From: Streptomyces sp. NBC_00690
GTDB taxonomy: Bacteria; Actinomycetota; Actinomycetes; Streptomycetales; Streptomycetaceae
DNA length: 64,000 nt
Direction: 5' to 3'
Assembly: GCF_036226685.1 (NCBI RefSeq)
Contig: NZ_CP109009.1
Span: forward strand, 5,297,501-5,361,500
Part shown: one piece after another, positions 1-9,024 of the stretch
Layout of the letters: every line of letters starts with the position of its first letter
Numbering within the stretch: the first letter of the stretch is position 1
Position numbers and translations under genes: made by a program
Notes under the pieces: model-generated
Told to the model about the DNA's origin: nothing
Seen by the model: the letters and a program-made list of their open reading frames with translations, nothing else
The model's database searches: none

Positions 1-864
1 GGCCATCTGTTGCGTTTCCCTTCCGTGCACCCATATACGGCGTGTGGTGATCTTCGCTTCGGCCCTGTCGTACTGGGACAGCACGGACCAGTGGTCCCGC
101 ACCGGCTCTCCAGCGGCGGGTGAGGGAAGGCCGACCTTGGTCCGCACGGTGACGGCAAGCGGCTCCGGGAGCCGCTCGATCTCCAACCACGCCCGGTTCA
201 ACAGATGGAGCATCGAACACTCCTCCAGCAGCCGCGCGGGCCAGCCGGGCCCCGAACCGGGAATCGCCCCCAACTCCCGCACCCGGGAGGCCAGCCCCGG
301 CGCCTGCGCGTCCACCATGCGTGCAGCGGTCTCTTCCCAGAGGCCGTAACCCGCGCGCTCGGCCGTCGCCAGCCCACCGCGCAGCAGGTCGGTCAAGCGC
401 TGTTCCAACTCCAGTGCTCCGGAAGTGATCCGCTCGGCCCGACGCGCCGCCCTGCGTCTGGCCGCCTCCGGATCCGCGACCTCCCCCGCTCGCGTCTCGC
501 CGCTTCCCTGCTCCGCTCGACTCCGCCGCCCACTCAGCCACTGCTCGGCCCAGTCCGGCTCCGCGCTCGCCCGTACTGCCTCCTCGTCCGTGACCCACAG
601 CAGAAGCAGCCCCAGCGCATGCTTGCAGGGGAACTTCCTGCTCGGACAACTGCACTTGTACGCGGGGCCCGTGATGTCCACGACCGTCTGGTAGGGCTTG
701 CTCCCGCTGCCCTTGCACAGACCCCATATCGCTCCGGCTTCGCTCCGACCCGTGCCCGACCACTGGCCCGTTGTGCCGAGCCTGCTCCCCGCCTTCTGTG
801 ATGTGGCGTCAGGAGCCAGTGCCAGGACCTGTTCCGATGTCCAGCGAACCCCCGTCTGATTCAT
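1..864 (-). CDS. SWIM zinc-finger protein, C-terminus outside the window
   Basis: Reading the minus strand from ATG 864 gives an open frame of 288 codons that runs off the left edge, so the C-terminus is missing. The defining feature is a SWIM-type zinc ligand set CxCx6CxH, with Cys71, Cys73, Cys80 and His82. SWIM domains bind DNA or protein in this superfamily; the molecular target here is unknown. The gene diverges from the MoxR/DUF5682/vWA operon across 118 bp. This fits the frequent neighbourhood of SWIM proteins with MoxR-vWA genes in actinomycetes (family knowledge) and suggests they work together (inference). A TAACGT box lies 7 nt before the ATG, so the mRNA may be leaderless. The frame is certain; the role is not. 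Confidence 0.85.
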   Translation of the reverse strand, partial: MNQTGVRWTSEQVLALAPDATSQKAGSRLGTTGQWSGTGRSEAGAIWGLCKGSGSKPYQTVVDITGPAYKCSCPSRKFPCKHALGLLLLWVTDEEAVRASAEPDWAEQWLSGRRSRAEQGSGETRAGEVADPEAARRRAARRAERITSGALELEQRLTDLLRGGLATAERAGYGLWEETAARMVDAQAPGLASRVRELGAIPGSGPGWPARLLEECSMLHLLNRAWLEIERLPEPLAVTVRTKVGLPSPAAGEPVRDHWSVLSQYDRAEAKITTRRIWVHGRETQQMA

Positions 865-871
865 GTCCACG

Positions 872-877
872 ACGTTA
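872..877 (-). promoter_or_regulatory. candidate -10 box for a leaderless SWIM transcript
   Basis: Read on the minus strand this is TAACGT, fitting TANNNT, and 7 nt separate it from ATG 864. That spacing would place the transcription start at the start codon. No convincing -35 hexamer was found. Confidence 0.35.
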
Positions 878-882
878 GCCCC

Positions 883-933
883 CACCACTGACAAACGGCT
901 CTGACCTGCACTGACGGTTGACTGTCAGTGGTG
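883..933. promoter_or_regulatory. 11-bp inverted repeat in the SWIM / MoxR divergent promoter
   Basis: CACCACTGACA (883-893) and TGTCAGTGGTG (923-933) are perfect inverted arms 29 nt apart, with a third ACTGAC copy at 910-915. The right arm begins at the end of a TTGACT hexamer (918-923) that resembles a -35 for the plus-strand operon. The arrangement suits a regulator acting on both divergent promoters. The protein that binds is unknown. Confidence 0.5.
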
Positions 934-982
934 TGGTGCAGGGTGGGAACCACATCGGATCGCACGATCTGGAGGGGGACAC

Positions 983-2107
983 ATGACCATGCCCGAGACC
1001 AGTTCCGGCATCGGCGCGGAGGCCGGCGCCGAGGTGCTGCGACCCCATGCCGAGGTGGCCTTCGCACAGGAGTTGGAGGCCCTCGCGGCGGCCGATGACC
1101 GACCGCGCCCCGTCAACTGGCGGCTCTCTCCCTGGGCGGTCGCCACGTATCTGCTGGGCGGCACCCTGCCGGACGGGACGGTGATCTCCCCCAAGTACGT
1201 GGGGCCCCGCAGGATCGTGGAGGTCGCCGTCACCACCCTCGCCACCGACCGTGCGCTGTTGCTCCTCGGGGTGCCGGGCACCGCGAAGACCTGGGTGTCC
1301 GAGCATCTGGCCGCCGCCGTCAGCGGGGACTCGACCCTGCTCGTGCAGGGCACGGCCGGCACCTCGGAGGAGGCCATCCGCTATGGGTGGAACTACGCGC
1401 GACTGCTGGCCCACGGTCCGAGTCGGGACGCTTTGGTGCCCAGCCCTGTGATGCGCGCGATGGCTGAGGGAATGACCGCCCGTGTGGAGGAACTGACCAG
1501 GGTCCCGGCCGATGTGCAGGACGCGCTCATCACGATCCTGTCGGAGAAGACCCTGCCGGTCCCCGAACTCGGGCAGGAGGTCCAGGCCGTCCGAGGGTTC
1601 AACCTCATCGCCACTGCCAATGACCGCGACCGTGGTGTCAACGACCTCTCCAGCGCCCTGCGTCGACGTTTCAACACGGTGGTACTGCCGCTGCCCGCGA
1701 CCACCGAAGCGGAGGTGGACATCGTCTCCCGTCGAGTCGATCAGCTCGGGCGTTCGCTCGACCTGCCCGACGCACCGGCGGGACTGGAGGAGATCCGGAG
1801 GGTGGTCACCGTGTTCAGGGAGCTCCGGGAGGGAGTCTCGTCCGACGGCCGCACCAAGATCAAGTCTCCGTCGGGGACGCTGTCCACCGCCGAAGCGATC
1901 TCCGTGGTGACCGGGGGGCTCGCCCTGGCCGCCCACTTCGGTGACGGCGTGCTGCGCCCCGCGGACATGGCGGCCGGAATCCTCGGTGCGGTGGTGCGCG
2001 ACACGGCCTCCGACCGCGTGGTCTGGCAGGAGTACCTGGAGGCCGTGGTCCGTGAGCGCGATGGCTGGCAGGACTTCTACCGGGCCTGCCGCGAGGTGAG
2101 CGTATGA
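983..2107 (+). CDS. MoxR-type AAA+ ATPase
   Basis: This 374-residue AAA+ protein has a Walker A GVPGTAKT at residues 96-103. The segment ARVEELTRVP takes the place of the usual Walker B DE, so it carries Glu-Glu, as in other members with the RVEELTR signature. A sensor-like stretch ATANDRDRGVNDLSSALRRRF follows. MoxR ATPases act as ATP-driven chaperones that remodel or activate partners, usually together with vWA proteins. The ATG has a GGAGGGGGAC ribosome site just upstream. Its stop overlaps the DUF5682 start by 4 nt (ATGA), so the two are translated together. The substrate is unknown; the family assignment is firm. Confidence 0.93.
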   Translation: MTMPETSSGIGAEAGAEVLRPHAEVAFAQELEALAAADDRPRPVNWRLSPWAVATYLLGGTLPDGTVISPKYVGPRRIVEVAVTTLATDRALLLLGVPGTAKTWVSEHLAAAVSGDSTLLVQGTAGTSEEAIRYGWNYARLLAHGPSRDALVPSPVMRAMAEGMTARVEELTRVPADVQDALITILSEKTLPVPELGQEVQAVRGFNLIATANDRDRGVNDLSSALRRRFNTVVLPLPATTEAEVDIVSRRVDQLGRSLDLPDAPAGLEEIRRVVTVFRELREGVSSDGRTKIKSPSGTLSTAEAISVVTGGLALAAHFGDGVLRPADMAAGILGAVVRDTASDRVVWQEYLEAVVRERDGWQDFYRACREVSV

Positions 2108-4878
2108 CCGGCCCGCTGCTGCTAGGAGTCCGTCACCACGGGCCGGGCTCGGCGCGGGCGGTGAGGGCCGCGCTCGAAGCCGCTCGTCCGCCGGCCGTCC
2201 TGATCGAGGGGCCGCCCGAGGGCAATGACCTGATCGCTCTCGCCGCGGACGAGGGGATGCGACCCCCGGTGGCGCTCCTGGCCCACGCCGTGGACGATCC
2301 GGGGCGGGCCGCCTTCTGGCCGCTCGCGGAGTTCTCCCCCGAGTGGGTGGCGATCCGTTGGGCCCTGGCGCGGGGTGTTCCCGTCCGCTTCATCGACCTT
2401 CCGGCTGCGCACTCGCTGGCACTTGCGGCCGAAGAGGAACAGCGGGAAGCGGACGATCGCAGCACGTCGGACGACGATCGCCCCCTGCCGGGCAGCGAGC
2501 CGGCAGACGCCGACCGGCACGGGCGGGACGTTCCTGCATCCGACGGACCCGAGGACCCCGGTGGAGTGCCCGGAGCGCATGCACCGGAGCCGGCCGGTGC
2601 TGGAACCGTGGATCGGAAGGCGGGGGAGAGCGCTGAGCCAGGCCAGCAGCGCCCGCCCGCGAACATCGAACAGGCCATGTCCGCCGACGTACGCATCGAT
2701 CCCCTCGCGGTCCTGGCGGAGACGGCCGGATACGACGATCCGGAGCGTTGGTGGGAAGACGTCGTCGAACACCAGGGTGGCCCGGCCGCCCCGGAGACCG
2801 TGGCTGCGGACGCACCGGTCCCCACCGCGCCGCACGATGGATCAGCGTCCGATGCAGAGAAAGGGACGGGGACCGACCCGCTGGCGCCGTTCGCCGCACT
2901 CGGAGAGGCCATGGCCGTGTTGCGCGATACGTACGGTCATGGCGGGCATCGCCGGGACCTGGTGCGCGAGGCGTATATGAGGCTTCAGTTGCGCACCGCG
3001 CGCAAGGAGTTCGGTGACGGGGTGGCCGTGGTCTGCGGTGCGTGGCACGTGCCGGCCCTCAGTGAGAGGACCACCATCGCCGCGGACCGGGCCGTACTCA
3101 AGGGTCTCCCCAGGACCAAGACGGAGATGACCTGGGTTCCCTGGACCCATCGCAGGCTCTCCCGGTACAGCGGATACGGCGCTGGGATCGAGTCGCCGGG
3201 GTGGTACCAGCACCTTTTCCACACGCAGGAGCGCCCCATCGAGCGATGGATGGTCAAGGTCGTCGCACTCCTGCGCGAAGAGGACCAACCCGTGTCATCG
3301 GCCCACGCCATCGAAGCGGTTCGGCTCGCCCAGACCCTGGCGGTCCTGCGCGGACGACCGCTGGCCGGGCTCGCCGAGACGACCGACGCGATCCGAGCGG
3401 TCATGTGTGAGGGCTCGGACGTGCCACTCCAGCTGATCAAGGACCGATTGACTATCGGCGATGTGCTCGGCGCGGTTCCGGAGGGTGCCCCCGCCGTGCC
3501 GCTCCAGCGGGACCTGGCCCGGGCCCAGCGCAGACTGCGACTGAAACCGGAGGCGTCGGAGCGGCAGTTGGAGCTCGATCTGCGGTCCGACGGCGACGCC
3601 GCCCGGAGCCGACTGCTGCACCGGCTGCGGCTGCTCCGCGTGGAGTGGGGCGAGCCGCATGCCGGGCGGAGCAGCACCGGCACCTTCCGGGAGGGCTGGC
3701 GGCTGCGCTGGGAGCCCGAGTTGTACGTACGCGTGGCCGAGGCCGGAGTCTGGGGCACCACCGTCCTGTCCGCCGCCACGGCCAAGGCGGAGCACCGGGC
3801 GCTCTGTGCGACCACCCTCGGCGAGATCACGGCACTCGCCGAGGAGTGTCTGTTGGCCGAACTGACCGACGCGCTCCCGGTGGTGATGCGTTCGCTCGCG
3901 GACCGGGCCGCGCTGGACACGGATGTCGGCCACCTCGCCGAGGCGTTGCCCGCCCTCGCCCGGTCCCTGCGCTACGGCGATGTCCGCGCGACCGACACCG
4001 CAGCCCTCGCCGAGGTCGCGACCGGCCTTGCCCAACGGATCTGCGTGGGACTGCCACCCGCCTGCTCGGGACTCGATGCCGACGGCGCCTTCGCCATGCG
4101 CCAGCACATCGACGCCGTCCACACCGCCGTGGGGCTGCTGCCCGCCGCGGAAGAACTCGGCGAGCGCTGGAGTTCCGTCCTGCTGCGGTTGGCCTCTCGG
4201 GACTCCGTGCCCGGGTTGCTGCGGGGCCGCGCGGCCCGGCTCCTCCTCGACGACGGACGGCTCGACGACATGGAGGCCGCCCGGCTGATGGGCCTGGCCC
4301 TGTCCAGCGGTGCTCCGCCGGCCGAGGCCGCCACCTGGATCGAGGGATTCGTCGGCGGAGCTTCGGGCGGTGGGCTCCTCCTGGTGCACGACGAGCGACT
4401 GCGGGGGCTGGTCGACACCTGGCTGAGCGGAGTGTCAGGGGATGCGTTCACCGATGTCCTTCCGTTGCTGCGCCGCACCTTCGCCGCTTATGAACCGGCC
4501 GTTCGGCGAACACTGGGCGAATTGGTACGGAGATCCACGGCGGAGGGGGCAACCCGCCGTGGGGCGGGGGCGCGAGGGCTCGGCGCAGTCGGTTCCGAGG
4601 GATTCGGGGACGGTCTCGACCGGCCACGGGCGGACGCGGTGCTGCCGATGCTGCGATTGATCCTCGGTATCGCCGCCGAGGAAGCAGGGGGACCAGCGGA
4701 AGCGACGGAAAGGTCTGCAACGCCCGTATCAGTTGAAACGGCCGGAGCGGCTGAAACGGCGATTTGCGCCACGGGGGAGCGGGCGATGGCGGACGGGCTC
4801 ACCGCCGGGGCCGCGATGAGCGGGATCGGACCGGGAACGAGCGGGCGTGCGGACGGCAGAGGGGGCGGTGCGAAGTGA
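2104..4878 (+). CDS. DUF5682 family protein (MoxR/vWA partner)
   Basis: The product is a 924-residue protein of unknown function matching the DUF5682 pattern that accompanies MoxR and vWA genes. The N-terminus carries GVRHHGPGS and EGPPE (residues 35-39), and a GAWH motif ends at His315. The E plus GxxH combination recalls the TraB/ChaN/EreA hydrolase-like superfamily, which is inference from motif shape only. Residues about 115-255 are a low-complexity acidic and proline-rich insert, and the last 70 residues are also disordered. It overlaps the gene before it by 4 nt (ATGA) and the vWA gene after it by 4 nt (GTGA), so the three products are probably made in fixed ratio. Enzymatic activity is unproven. 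Confidence 0.85.
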   Translation: MTGPLLLGVRHHGPGSARAVRAALEAARPPAVLIEGPPEGNDLIALAADEGMRPPVALLAHAVDDPGRAAFWPLAEFSPEWVAIRWALARGVPVRFIDLPAAHSLALAAEEEQREADDRSTSDDDRPLPGSEPADADRHGRDVPASDGPEDPGGVPGAHAPEPAGAGTVDRKAGESAEPGQQRPPANIEQAMSADVRIDPLAVLAETAGYDDPERWWEDVVEHQGGPAAPETVAADAPVPTAPHDGSASDAEKGTGTDPLAPFAALGEAMAVLRDTYGHGGHRRDLVREAYMRLQLRTARKEFGDGVAVVCGAWHVPALSERTTIAADRAVLKGLPRTKTEMTWVPWTHRRLSRYSGYGAGIESPGWYQHLFHTQERPIERWMVKVVALLREEDQPVSSAHAIEAVRLAQTLAVLRGRPLAGLAETTDAIRAVMCEGSDVPLQLIKDRLTIGDVLGAVPEGAPAVPLQRDLARAQRRLRLKPEASERQLELDLRSDGDAARSRLLHRLRLLRVEWGEPHAGRSSTGTFREGWRLRWEPELYVRVAEAGVWGTTVLSAATAKAEHRALCATTLGEITALAEECLLAELTDALPVVMRSLADRAALDTDVGHLAEALPALARSLRYGDVRATDTAALAEVATGLAQRICVGLPPACSGLDADGAFAMRQHIDAVHTAVGLLPAAEELGERWSSVLLRLASRDSVPGLLRGRAARLLLDDGRLDDMEAARLMGLALSSGAPPAEAATWIEGFVGGASGGGLLLVHDERLRGLVDTWLSGVSGDAFTDVLPLLRRTFAAYEPAVRRTLGELVRRSTAEGATRRGAGARGLGAVGSEGFGDGLDRPRADAVLPMLRLILGIAAEEAGGPAEATERSATPVSVETAGAAETAICATGERAMADGLTAGAAMSGIGPGTSGRADGRGGGAK

Positions 4879-6131
4879 CGACCGAAGAGACGGCCGTGGA
4901 GCCGGGGGCGGCCCGGACCGCTCCGCAATCAGTGGCCCCCGTACCCCCGGAGCCCACGGCGACTGACGCGCCGGGGACTCTGCCCGAGGCGTCGGAAGGC
5001 GAGCGGCTGCGGCGATGGCGACTGGTCCTCGGCGGTGAGTCGGCCGATGGCACGGGCTGCTCCCTCGCCGGGGCGGACGCGGCCATGGACGGTGCCCTCA
5101 CCGCCCTCTACGGCACGGCGCCGAACGGCGGTCGCAGCAAGGACCGTGGCGCCGGTCTAGGCTCCTCCTCGCCTTCCGTGGCCCGCTGGCTCGGCGACAT
5201 CCGTACGTACTTCCCCAGTTCGGTGGTCCAGGTCATGCAGCGCGACGCCATCGAGCGACTGGACCTGGCGACCCTGCTGCTGGAGCCGGAGATGCTGGAG
5301 GCAGTGGAGGCGGACGTCCATCTCGTCGGCACCCTCATCTCACTGAACAAGGCCATGCCGGAGACGACGAAGGAGACCGCCAGAGCCGTGGTCCGCAAGG
5401 TGGTCGACGACCTGGAGAAGCGGTTGGCGACCCGTACCCGGTCCACCCTCACCGGCGCGCTCGACCGCTCGGCCCGCACCAGCCGCCCCCGCCACCAGGA
5501 CATCGACTGGGACCGCACCATCCGCAGCAACCTCAAGAACTATCTGCCGGAGTTCTCCACGGTCGTCCCGGAGCGGCTGATCGGCTACGGGCGCGCATCC
5601 CAGTCCATGAAGAAGGAGGTCGTGCTCTGCATCGACCAGTCGGGCTCGATGGCGGCTTCCATCGTCTACGCCTCGGTGTTCGGTGCAGTGCTCGCCTCCA
5701 TGCGGGCCATCGCCACCCGTCTCGTCGTCTTCGACACCGCGGTGGTCGATCTCACCGACCAACTCGACGACCCGGTCGATGTCCTCTTCGGTACCCAACT
5801 CGGCGGCGGCACCGACATCAACAGGGCCCTGGCGTACTGCCAGTCGCAGATATCCCGGCCGGCCGACACCGTCGTGGTGTTGATCAGCGATCTCTACGAG
5901 GGCGGTATACGGGACGAGATGCTCAAGCGGGTGGCGGCGATGAAGGCGTCCGGAGTGCAGTTCGTGGCGCTGCTCGCCCTCTCGGACGAAGGGACGCCCG
6001 CGTACGACCGCGGTCATGCGGCTGCGCTGGCTGAGCTCGGGGTTCCGGCATTCGCTTGTACGCCGGACCTTTTCCCGGACGTCATGGCGGCGGCGATCGA
6101 GAAGAGGCCGCTCCCGATACCCGACCGATGA
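4875..6131 (+). CDS. vWA domain protein, MIDAS intact
   Basis: GTG 4875 overlaps the stop of the upstream gene (GTGA) and gives 418 residues; longer readings extend into the previous gene. After a proline/glutamate-rich N-terminus, a helical region (about residues 95-240) leads into a von Willebrand factor A domain. The metal-binding MIDAS is complete: DQSGS at 254-258, with a GGGTD threonine near 313. Such vWA proteins bind divalent metal and usually act as adaptors for MoxR ATPases. No signal peptide or membrane segment is visible, so the complex should be cytoplasmic. It is the last gene of the operon. Confidence 0.9.
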   Translation: MTTEETAVEPGAARTAPQSVAPVPPEPTATDAPGTLPEASEGERLRRWRLVLGGESADGTGCSLAGADAAMDGALTALYGTAPNGGRSKDRGAGLGSSSPSVARWLGDIRTYFPSSVVQVMQRDAIERLDLATLLLEPEMLEAVEADVHLVGTLISLNKAMPETTKETARAVVRKVVDDLEKRLATRTRSTLTGALDRSARTSRPRHQDIDWDRTIRSNLKNYLPEFSTVVPERLIGYGRASQSMKKEVVLCIDQSGSMAASIVYASVFGAVLASMRAIATRLVVFDTAVVDLTDQLDDPVDVLFGTQLGGGTDINRALAYCQSQISRPADTVVVLISDLYEGGIRDEMLKRVAAMKASGVQFVALLALSDEGTPAYDRGHAAALAELGVPAFACTPDLFPDVMAAAIEKRPLPIPDR

Positions 6132-6404
6132 GCGGCGAGGGTGCCGCTGAGTCTTTTGGCGGCCCTCCACGGCGGTCCTGCGATGGGACAGACAGAGGAC
6201 CCATGGGCCGGTGCAAGGCCGGCACCTACCGACATCAGGGTCTCGGCTGTTGGGCTGCGGCGGGGCAGGAGGGCGAGCATCCGTACAACGCGGACTCTCT
6301 CCGCATACGGCCACCGGCGGAGGGGAACGGGCGGGGACGACGGCGTCCACGTCCCCGGTTCGAACCCCGTTGAGTCACCCTGCGGCGCGACCTGCGTCAC
6401 AGCC

Positions 6405-6430
6405 GTCCGACCCTCTTCGGCGGGTCGGAC
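6405..6430. terminator. 9-bp hairpin after the vWA operon
   Basis: GTCCGACCC (6405-6413) pairs perfectly with GGGTCGGAC (6422-6430) around an 8-nt loop. No T-run follows, as is common for streptomycete terminators. It lies 273 nt past the vWA stop. Confidence 0.5.
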
Positions 6431-6652
6431 CGCCCGTGCCCCGGCGGCCCCTTCCGGTGCGGATTCCGCAGGCCAGTAGGGCCGAACGGCAGATGCCCCG
6501 GGGGCTTCGACGCCACTGCGACACGGCCTGAGGATCGATCTGTGACTGTTATCACCACTCCTGTGTGAGCTCCAATTTAGGGAGCCACCGTCCACGGGGA
6601 TAACCTGCGAGACGGACATGCCGCGTGCTCGGACACCGTGTGCGCATCCCTT

Positions 6653-6668
6653 GTGACATCGCAGTCAC
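6653..6668. promoter_or_regulatory. GTGAC-N6-GTCAC palindrome upstream of sucC
   Basis: A perfect 5-6-5 palindrome sits 65 nt before the sucC GTG, where an operator would act. It resembles a Crp half-site pair, but GTGA and TCAC are 8 nt apart rather than 6, so the regulator is left open. Confidence 0.35.
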
Positions 6669-6733
6669 GTTGCCCTTCGCGGCACGCCCACGCAGACAAC
6701 GAACCGCGATCAGCAGAAAAGGGACGGACGCGC

Positions 6734-7915
6734 GTGGACCTGTTCGAGTACCAGGCGAGGGATCTCTTCGCCAAGCACGGTGTACCGGTGCTGGCCGGTG
6801 AAGTCATCGACACGCCTGAGGCGGCGCGCGCGGTGACCGAGCGTCTCGGCGGCCGGTCGGTCGTCAAGGCGCAGGTGAAGGTCGGCGGCCGAGGCAAGGC
6901 CGGCGGCGTGAAGCTTGCCTCCAGCCCGGATGACGCGGTCGAGAAGGCCGGTCAGATCCTTGGCATGGACATCAAGGGCCACACCGTACACAAGGTGATG
7001 TTGGCGGAGACCGCCCCGGACATCGCCGAGGAGTACTACGTCTCGTACCTCCTCGACCGCACCAACCGCACCTTCTTGGCCATGGCCTCCGTCGAGGGCG
7101 GGATGGACATCGAGGAGGTCGCGGCCACCAAGCCCGAGGCCCTCGCGAAGATCCCGATCGACGCCAACGACGGTGTCTCCGCGGAGAAGGCCGCCGAGAT
7201 CGTCGCTGCCGCGAAGTTCCCGGCTGAGGTCGCTGACCAGGTTGCCGACATTCTGGTGACCCTGTGGAAGACCTTCATCGCTGAGGACGCGCTCCTCATC
7301 GAGGTCAACCCGCTGGCCAAGCTCGCCGACGGCCGGGTCATCGCGCTCGACGGCAAGGTTTCTCTCGATGAGAACGCCGACTTCCGTCAGGCCGACCACG
7401 AGGCTCTTGAGGACAAGGCTGCGGCCAATCCGCTGGAAGCCGCTGCCAAGGCCAAGAACCTCAACTACGTCAAGCTTGAGGGCGAGGTCGGCATCATCGG
7501 CAACGGCGCAGGTCTGGTGATGTCCACGCTGGACGTCGTCGCCTACGCCGGCGAGGGCCACGGCGGCGTCAAGCCCGCCAACTTCCTCGACATCGGTGGT
7601 GGCGCCTCCGCCGAGGTCATGGCGAACGGCCTGGAGATCATCCTGGGTGACCCGGACGTCAAGTCCGTGTTCGTCAATGTCTTCGGTGGCATCACCGCCT
7701 GTGACGAGGTCGCCAACGGCATCGTGCAGGCTCTGGAGCTGCTGAAGACCAAGGGCGAGGCCGTCACCAAGCCGCTGGTCGTGCGTCTCGACGGCAACAA
7801 CGCGGAGCTGGGTCGCAAGATCCTCTCCGACGCGAACCACCCGCTCGTGCAGCGCGTGGACACCATGGACGGCGCGGCCGACAAGGCTGCCGAGCTCGCC
7901 GCGGCTGCGAAGTAA
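6734..7915 (+). CDS. sucC: succinyl-CoA synthetase, beta subunit
   Basis: GTG 6734, preceded by AAAAGGGACGG, gives 393 residues, close to the usual 390-400. The N-terminus has the [18 protein letters not shown] signature of SucC, and an ATP-grasp domain covers the first 240 residues. With SucD it converts succinyl-CoA, phosphate and a nucleoside diphosphate to succinate, CoA and the triphosphate in the TCA cycle, in the cytoplasm. The C-terminal ligase-CoA domain contains the [13 protein letters not shown] stretch. sucD follows after 21 nt, so the two form an operon; a strong hairpin closes it. Frames on the opposite strand are shadows. Confidence 0.98.
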   Translation: MDLFEYQARDLFAKHGVPVLAGEVIDTPEAARAVTERLGGRSVVKAQVKVGGRGKAGGVKLASSPDDAVEKAGQILGMDIKGHTVHKVMLAETAPDIAEEYYVSYLLDRTNRTFLAMASVEGGMDIEEVAATKPEALAKIPIDANDGVSAEKAAEIVAAAKFPAEVADQVADILVTLWKTFIAEDALLIEVNPLAKLADGRVIALDGKVSLDENADFRQADHEALEDKAAANPLEAAAKAKNLNYVKLEGEVGIIGNGAGLVMSTLDVVAYAGEGHGGVKPANFLDIGGGASAEVMANGLEIILGDPDVKSVFVNVFGGITACDEVANGIVQALELLKTKGEAVTKPLVVRLDGNNAELGRKILSDANHPLVQRVDTMDGAADKAAELAAAAK

Positions 7916-7936
7916 GGGACGAGGGACTCCACAACC

Positions 7937-8821
7937 ATGGCTATCTTCCTCACCAAGGACAGCAAGGTCATCGTCCAGGGCATGACCGGTGCCACGGGCA
8001 TGAAGCACACCAAGCTCATGCTGGCTGATGGCACCAACATCGTCGGCGGAGTGAACCCCCGCAAGGCCGGTACGACCGTCGACTTCGACGGCACCTCCGT
8101 ACCCGTCTTCGGCTCGGTAGCCGAGGCGATCAAGGAGACCGGCGCTGACGTCTCGGTCCTCTTCGTGCCCCCGGCCTTCGCCAAGGCAGCCGTCGTCGAG
8201 GCCATCGACGCCGAGATCCCGCTGGCCGTCGTCATCACCGAGGGCATTGCGGTGCACGACTCCGCCGCCTTCTGGGCGTACGCCACCAGCAAGGGCAACA
8301 AGACCCGGATCATCGGCCCGAACTGTCCTGGACTGATCACCCCCGGCGCTTCCAACGCCGGCATCATCCCGGGTGACATCACCAAGCCCGGTCGGATCGG
8401 TCTGGTCTCCAAGTCCGGCACGCTGACCTACCAAATGATGTACGAGCTGCGGGACATCGGCTTCTCCTCGGCCGTCGGCATCGGTGGCGACCCGGTCATC
8501 GGCACCACCCACATCGACGCGCTCGCGGCCTTCGAGGCCGACCCGGAGACGGAGCTGATCGTGATGATCGGCGAGATCGGCGGCGACGCCGAGGAGCGCG
8601 CGGCCGACTTCATCAAGGCCAATGTCACCAAGCCGGTCGTCGGCTATGTCGCGGGCTTCACCGCCCCCGAAGGCAAGACGATGGGCCACGCTGGCGCCAT
8701 CGTGTCCGGTTCGTCCGGCACGGCGCAGGCGAAGAAGGAGGCCCTGGAGGCCGCCGGGGTGCGGGTTGGCAAGACCCCCACCGAGACGGCCGTCCTGGCT
8801 CGGGAACTGCTCAAGGGCTGA
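7937..8821 (+). CDS. sucD: succinyl-CoA synthetase, alpha subunit
   Basis: This 294-residue protein is full length. It has the N-terminal CoA-binding Rossmann domain ([15 protein letters not shown]) and the phosphohistidine loop [10 protein letters not shown] with catalytic His251. It forms the active enzyme with the SucC product and takes the phosphoryl group on the histidine. The MIGEIGG and GPNCPG motifs are typical. It lies 21 nt after sucC and is followed by a 14-bp terminator hairpin. Confidence 0.98.
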   Translation: MAIFLTKDSKVIVQGMTGATGMKHTKLMLADGTNIVGGVNPRKAGTTVDFDGTSVPVFGSVAEAIKETGADVSVLFVPPAFAKAAVVEAIDAEIPLAVVITEGIAVHDSAAFWAYATSKGNKTRIIGPNCPGLITPGASNAGIIPGDITKPGRIGLVSKSGTLTYQMMYELRDIGFSSAVGIGGDPVIGTTHIDALAAFEADPETELIVMIGEIGGDAEERAADFIKANVTKPVVGYVAGFTAPEGKTMGHAGAIVSGSSGTAQAKKEALEAAGVRVGKTPTETAVLARELLKG

Positions 8822-8850
8822 TGCCCGAGAGTGATCAACGTGTGGTGAAC

Positions 8851-8896
8851 ACGGGTGTGGGCCCTGCCGGGGAACGACGGCGGGGCCCGCACCCGT
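8851..8896 (+). terminator. sucCD terminator hairpin
   Basis: ACGGGTGTGGGCCC (8851-8864) pairs with GGGCCCGCACCCGT (8883-8896) with one mismatch, and inner GCCG/CGGC pairs extend the stem. It starts 29 nt past the sucD stop. Confidence 0.75.
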
Positions 8897-8969
8897 TTCG
8901 GCCTGTTCGCGCTGTATCGGCCCCGGCGCCCTGTGCACACGGCACACAGCGCACGGCCGCCCCGCCCTC

Positions 8970-9012
8970 GCCCCGCCTCGCACCGCAAGCAGGGTGCGAA
9001 GCGAAGCGGGGC
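8970..9012 (-). terminator. hairpin closing the minus-strand HTH gene
   Basis: Outer arms GCCCCGC (8970-8976) and GCGGGGC (9006-9012) enclose inner arms CGCACC (8979-8984) and GGTGCG (8993-8998). It lies 12 nt past the stop at 9025 and, with the previous hairpin, separates two convergent genes. Confidence 0.6.
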
Positions 9013-9024
9013 GGGCGTCGAGGT

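Larger units (their letters stand above)
6132..6733. other. 602-nt gap between the vWA operon and sucC
   Basis: No credible gene is seen; open frames on both strands lack family resemblance and start signals. It holds a terminator-like hairpin (6405-6430), a short stem GCTCC/GGAGC near 6570, and a GTGAC palindrome (6653-6668) about 65 nt before sucC. The sucC promoter should lie in the last 200 nt, but I cannot name its hexamers with confidence. Confidence 0.6.

Noticed and set aside
6352..6372. tRNA-like T-loop string GGTTCGAACCCC
   Set aside because: The flanking 5-nt stems are not complementary on either strand, and no acceptor or anticodon arms follow.
6653..6668. Crp site call
   Set aside because: GTGA and TCAC are 8 nt apart, not the 6 expected, so only a generic palindrome is reported.
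6710..8983. 757-codon minus-strand frame opposite sucCD
   Set aside because: A shadow produced by high-GC codon bias; the plus strand is clearly sucC and sucD.
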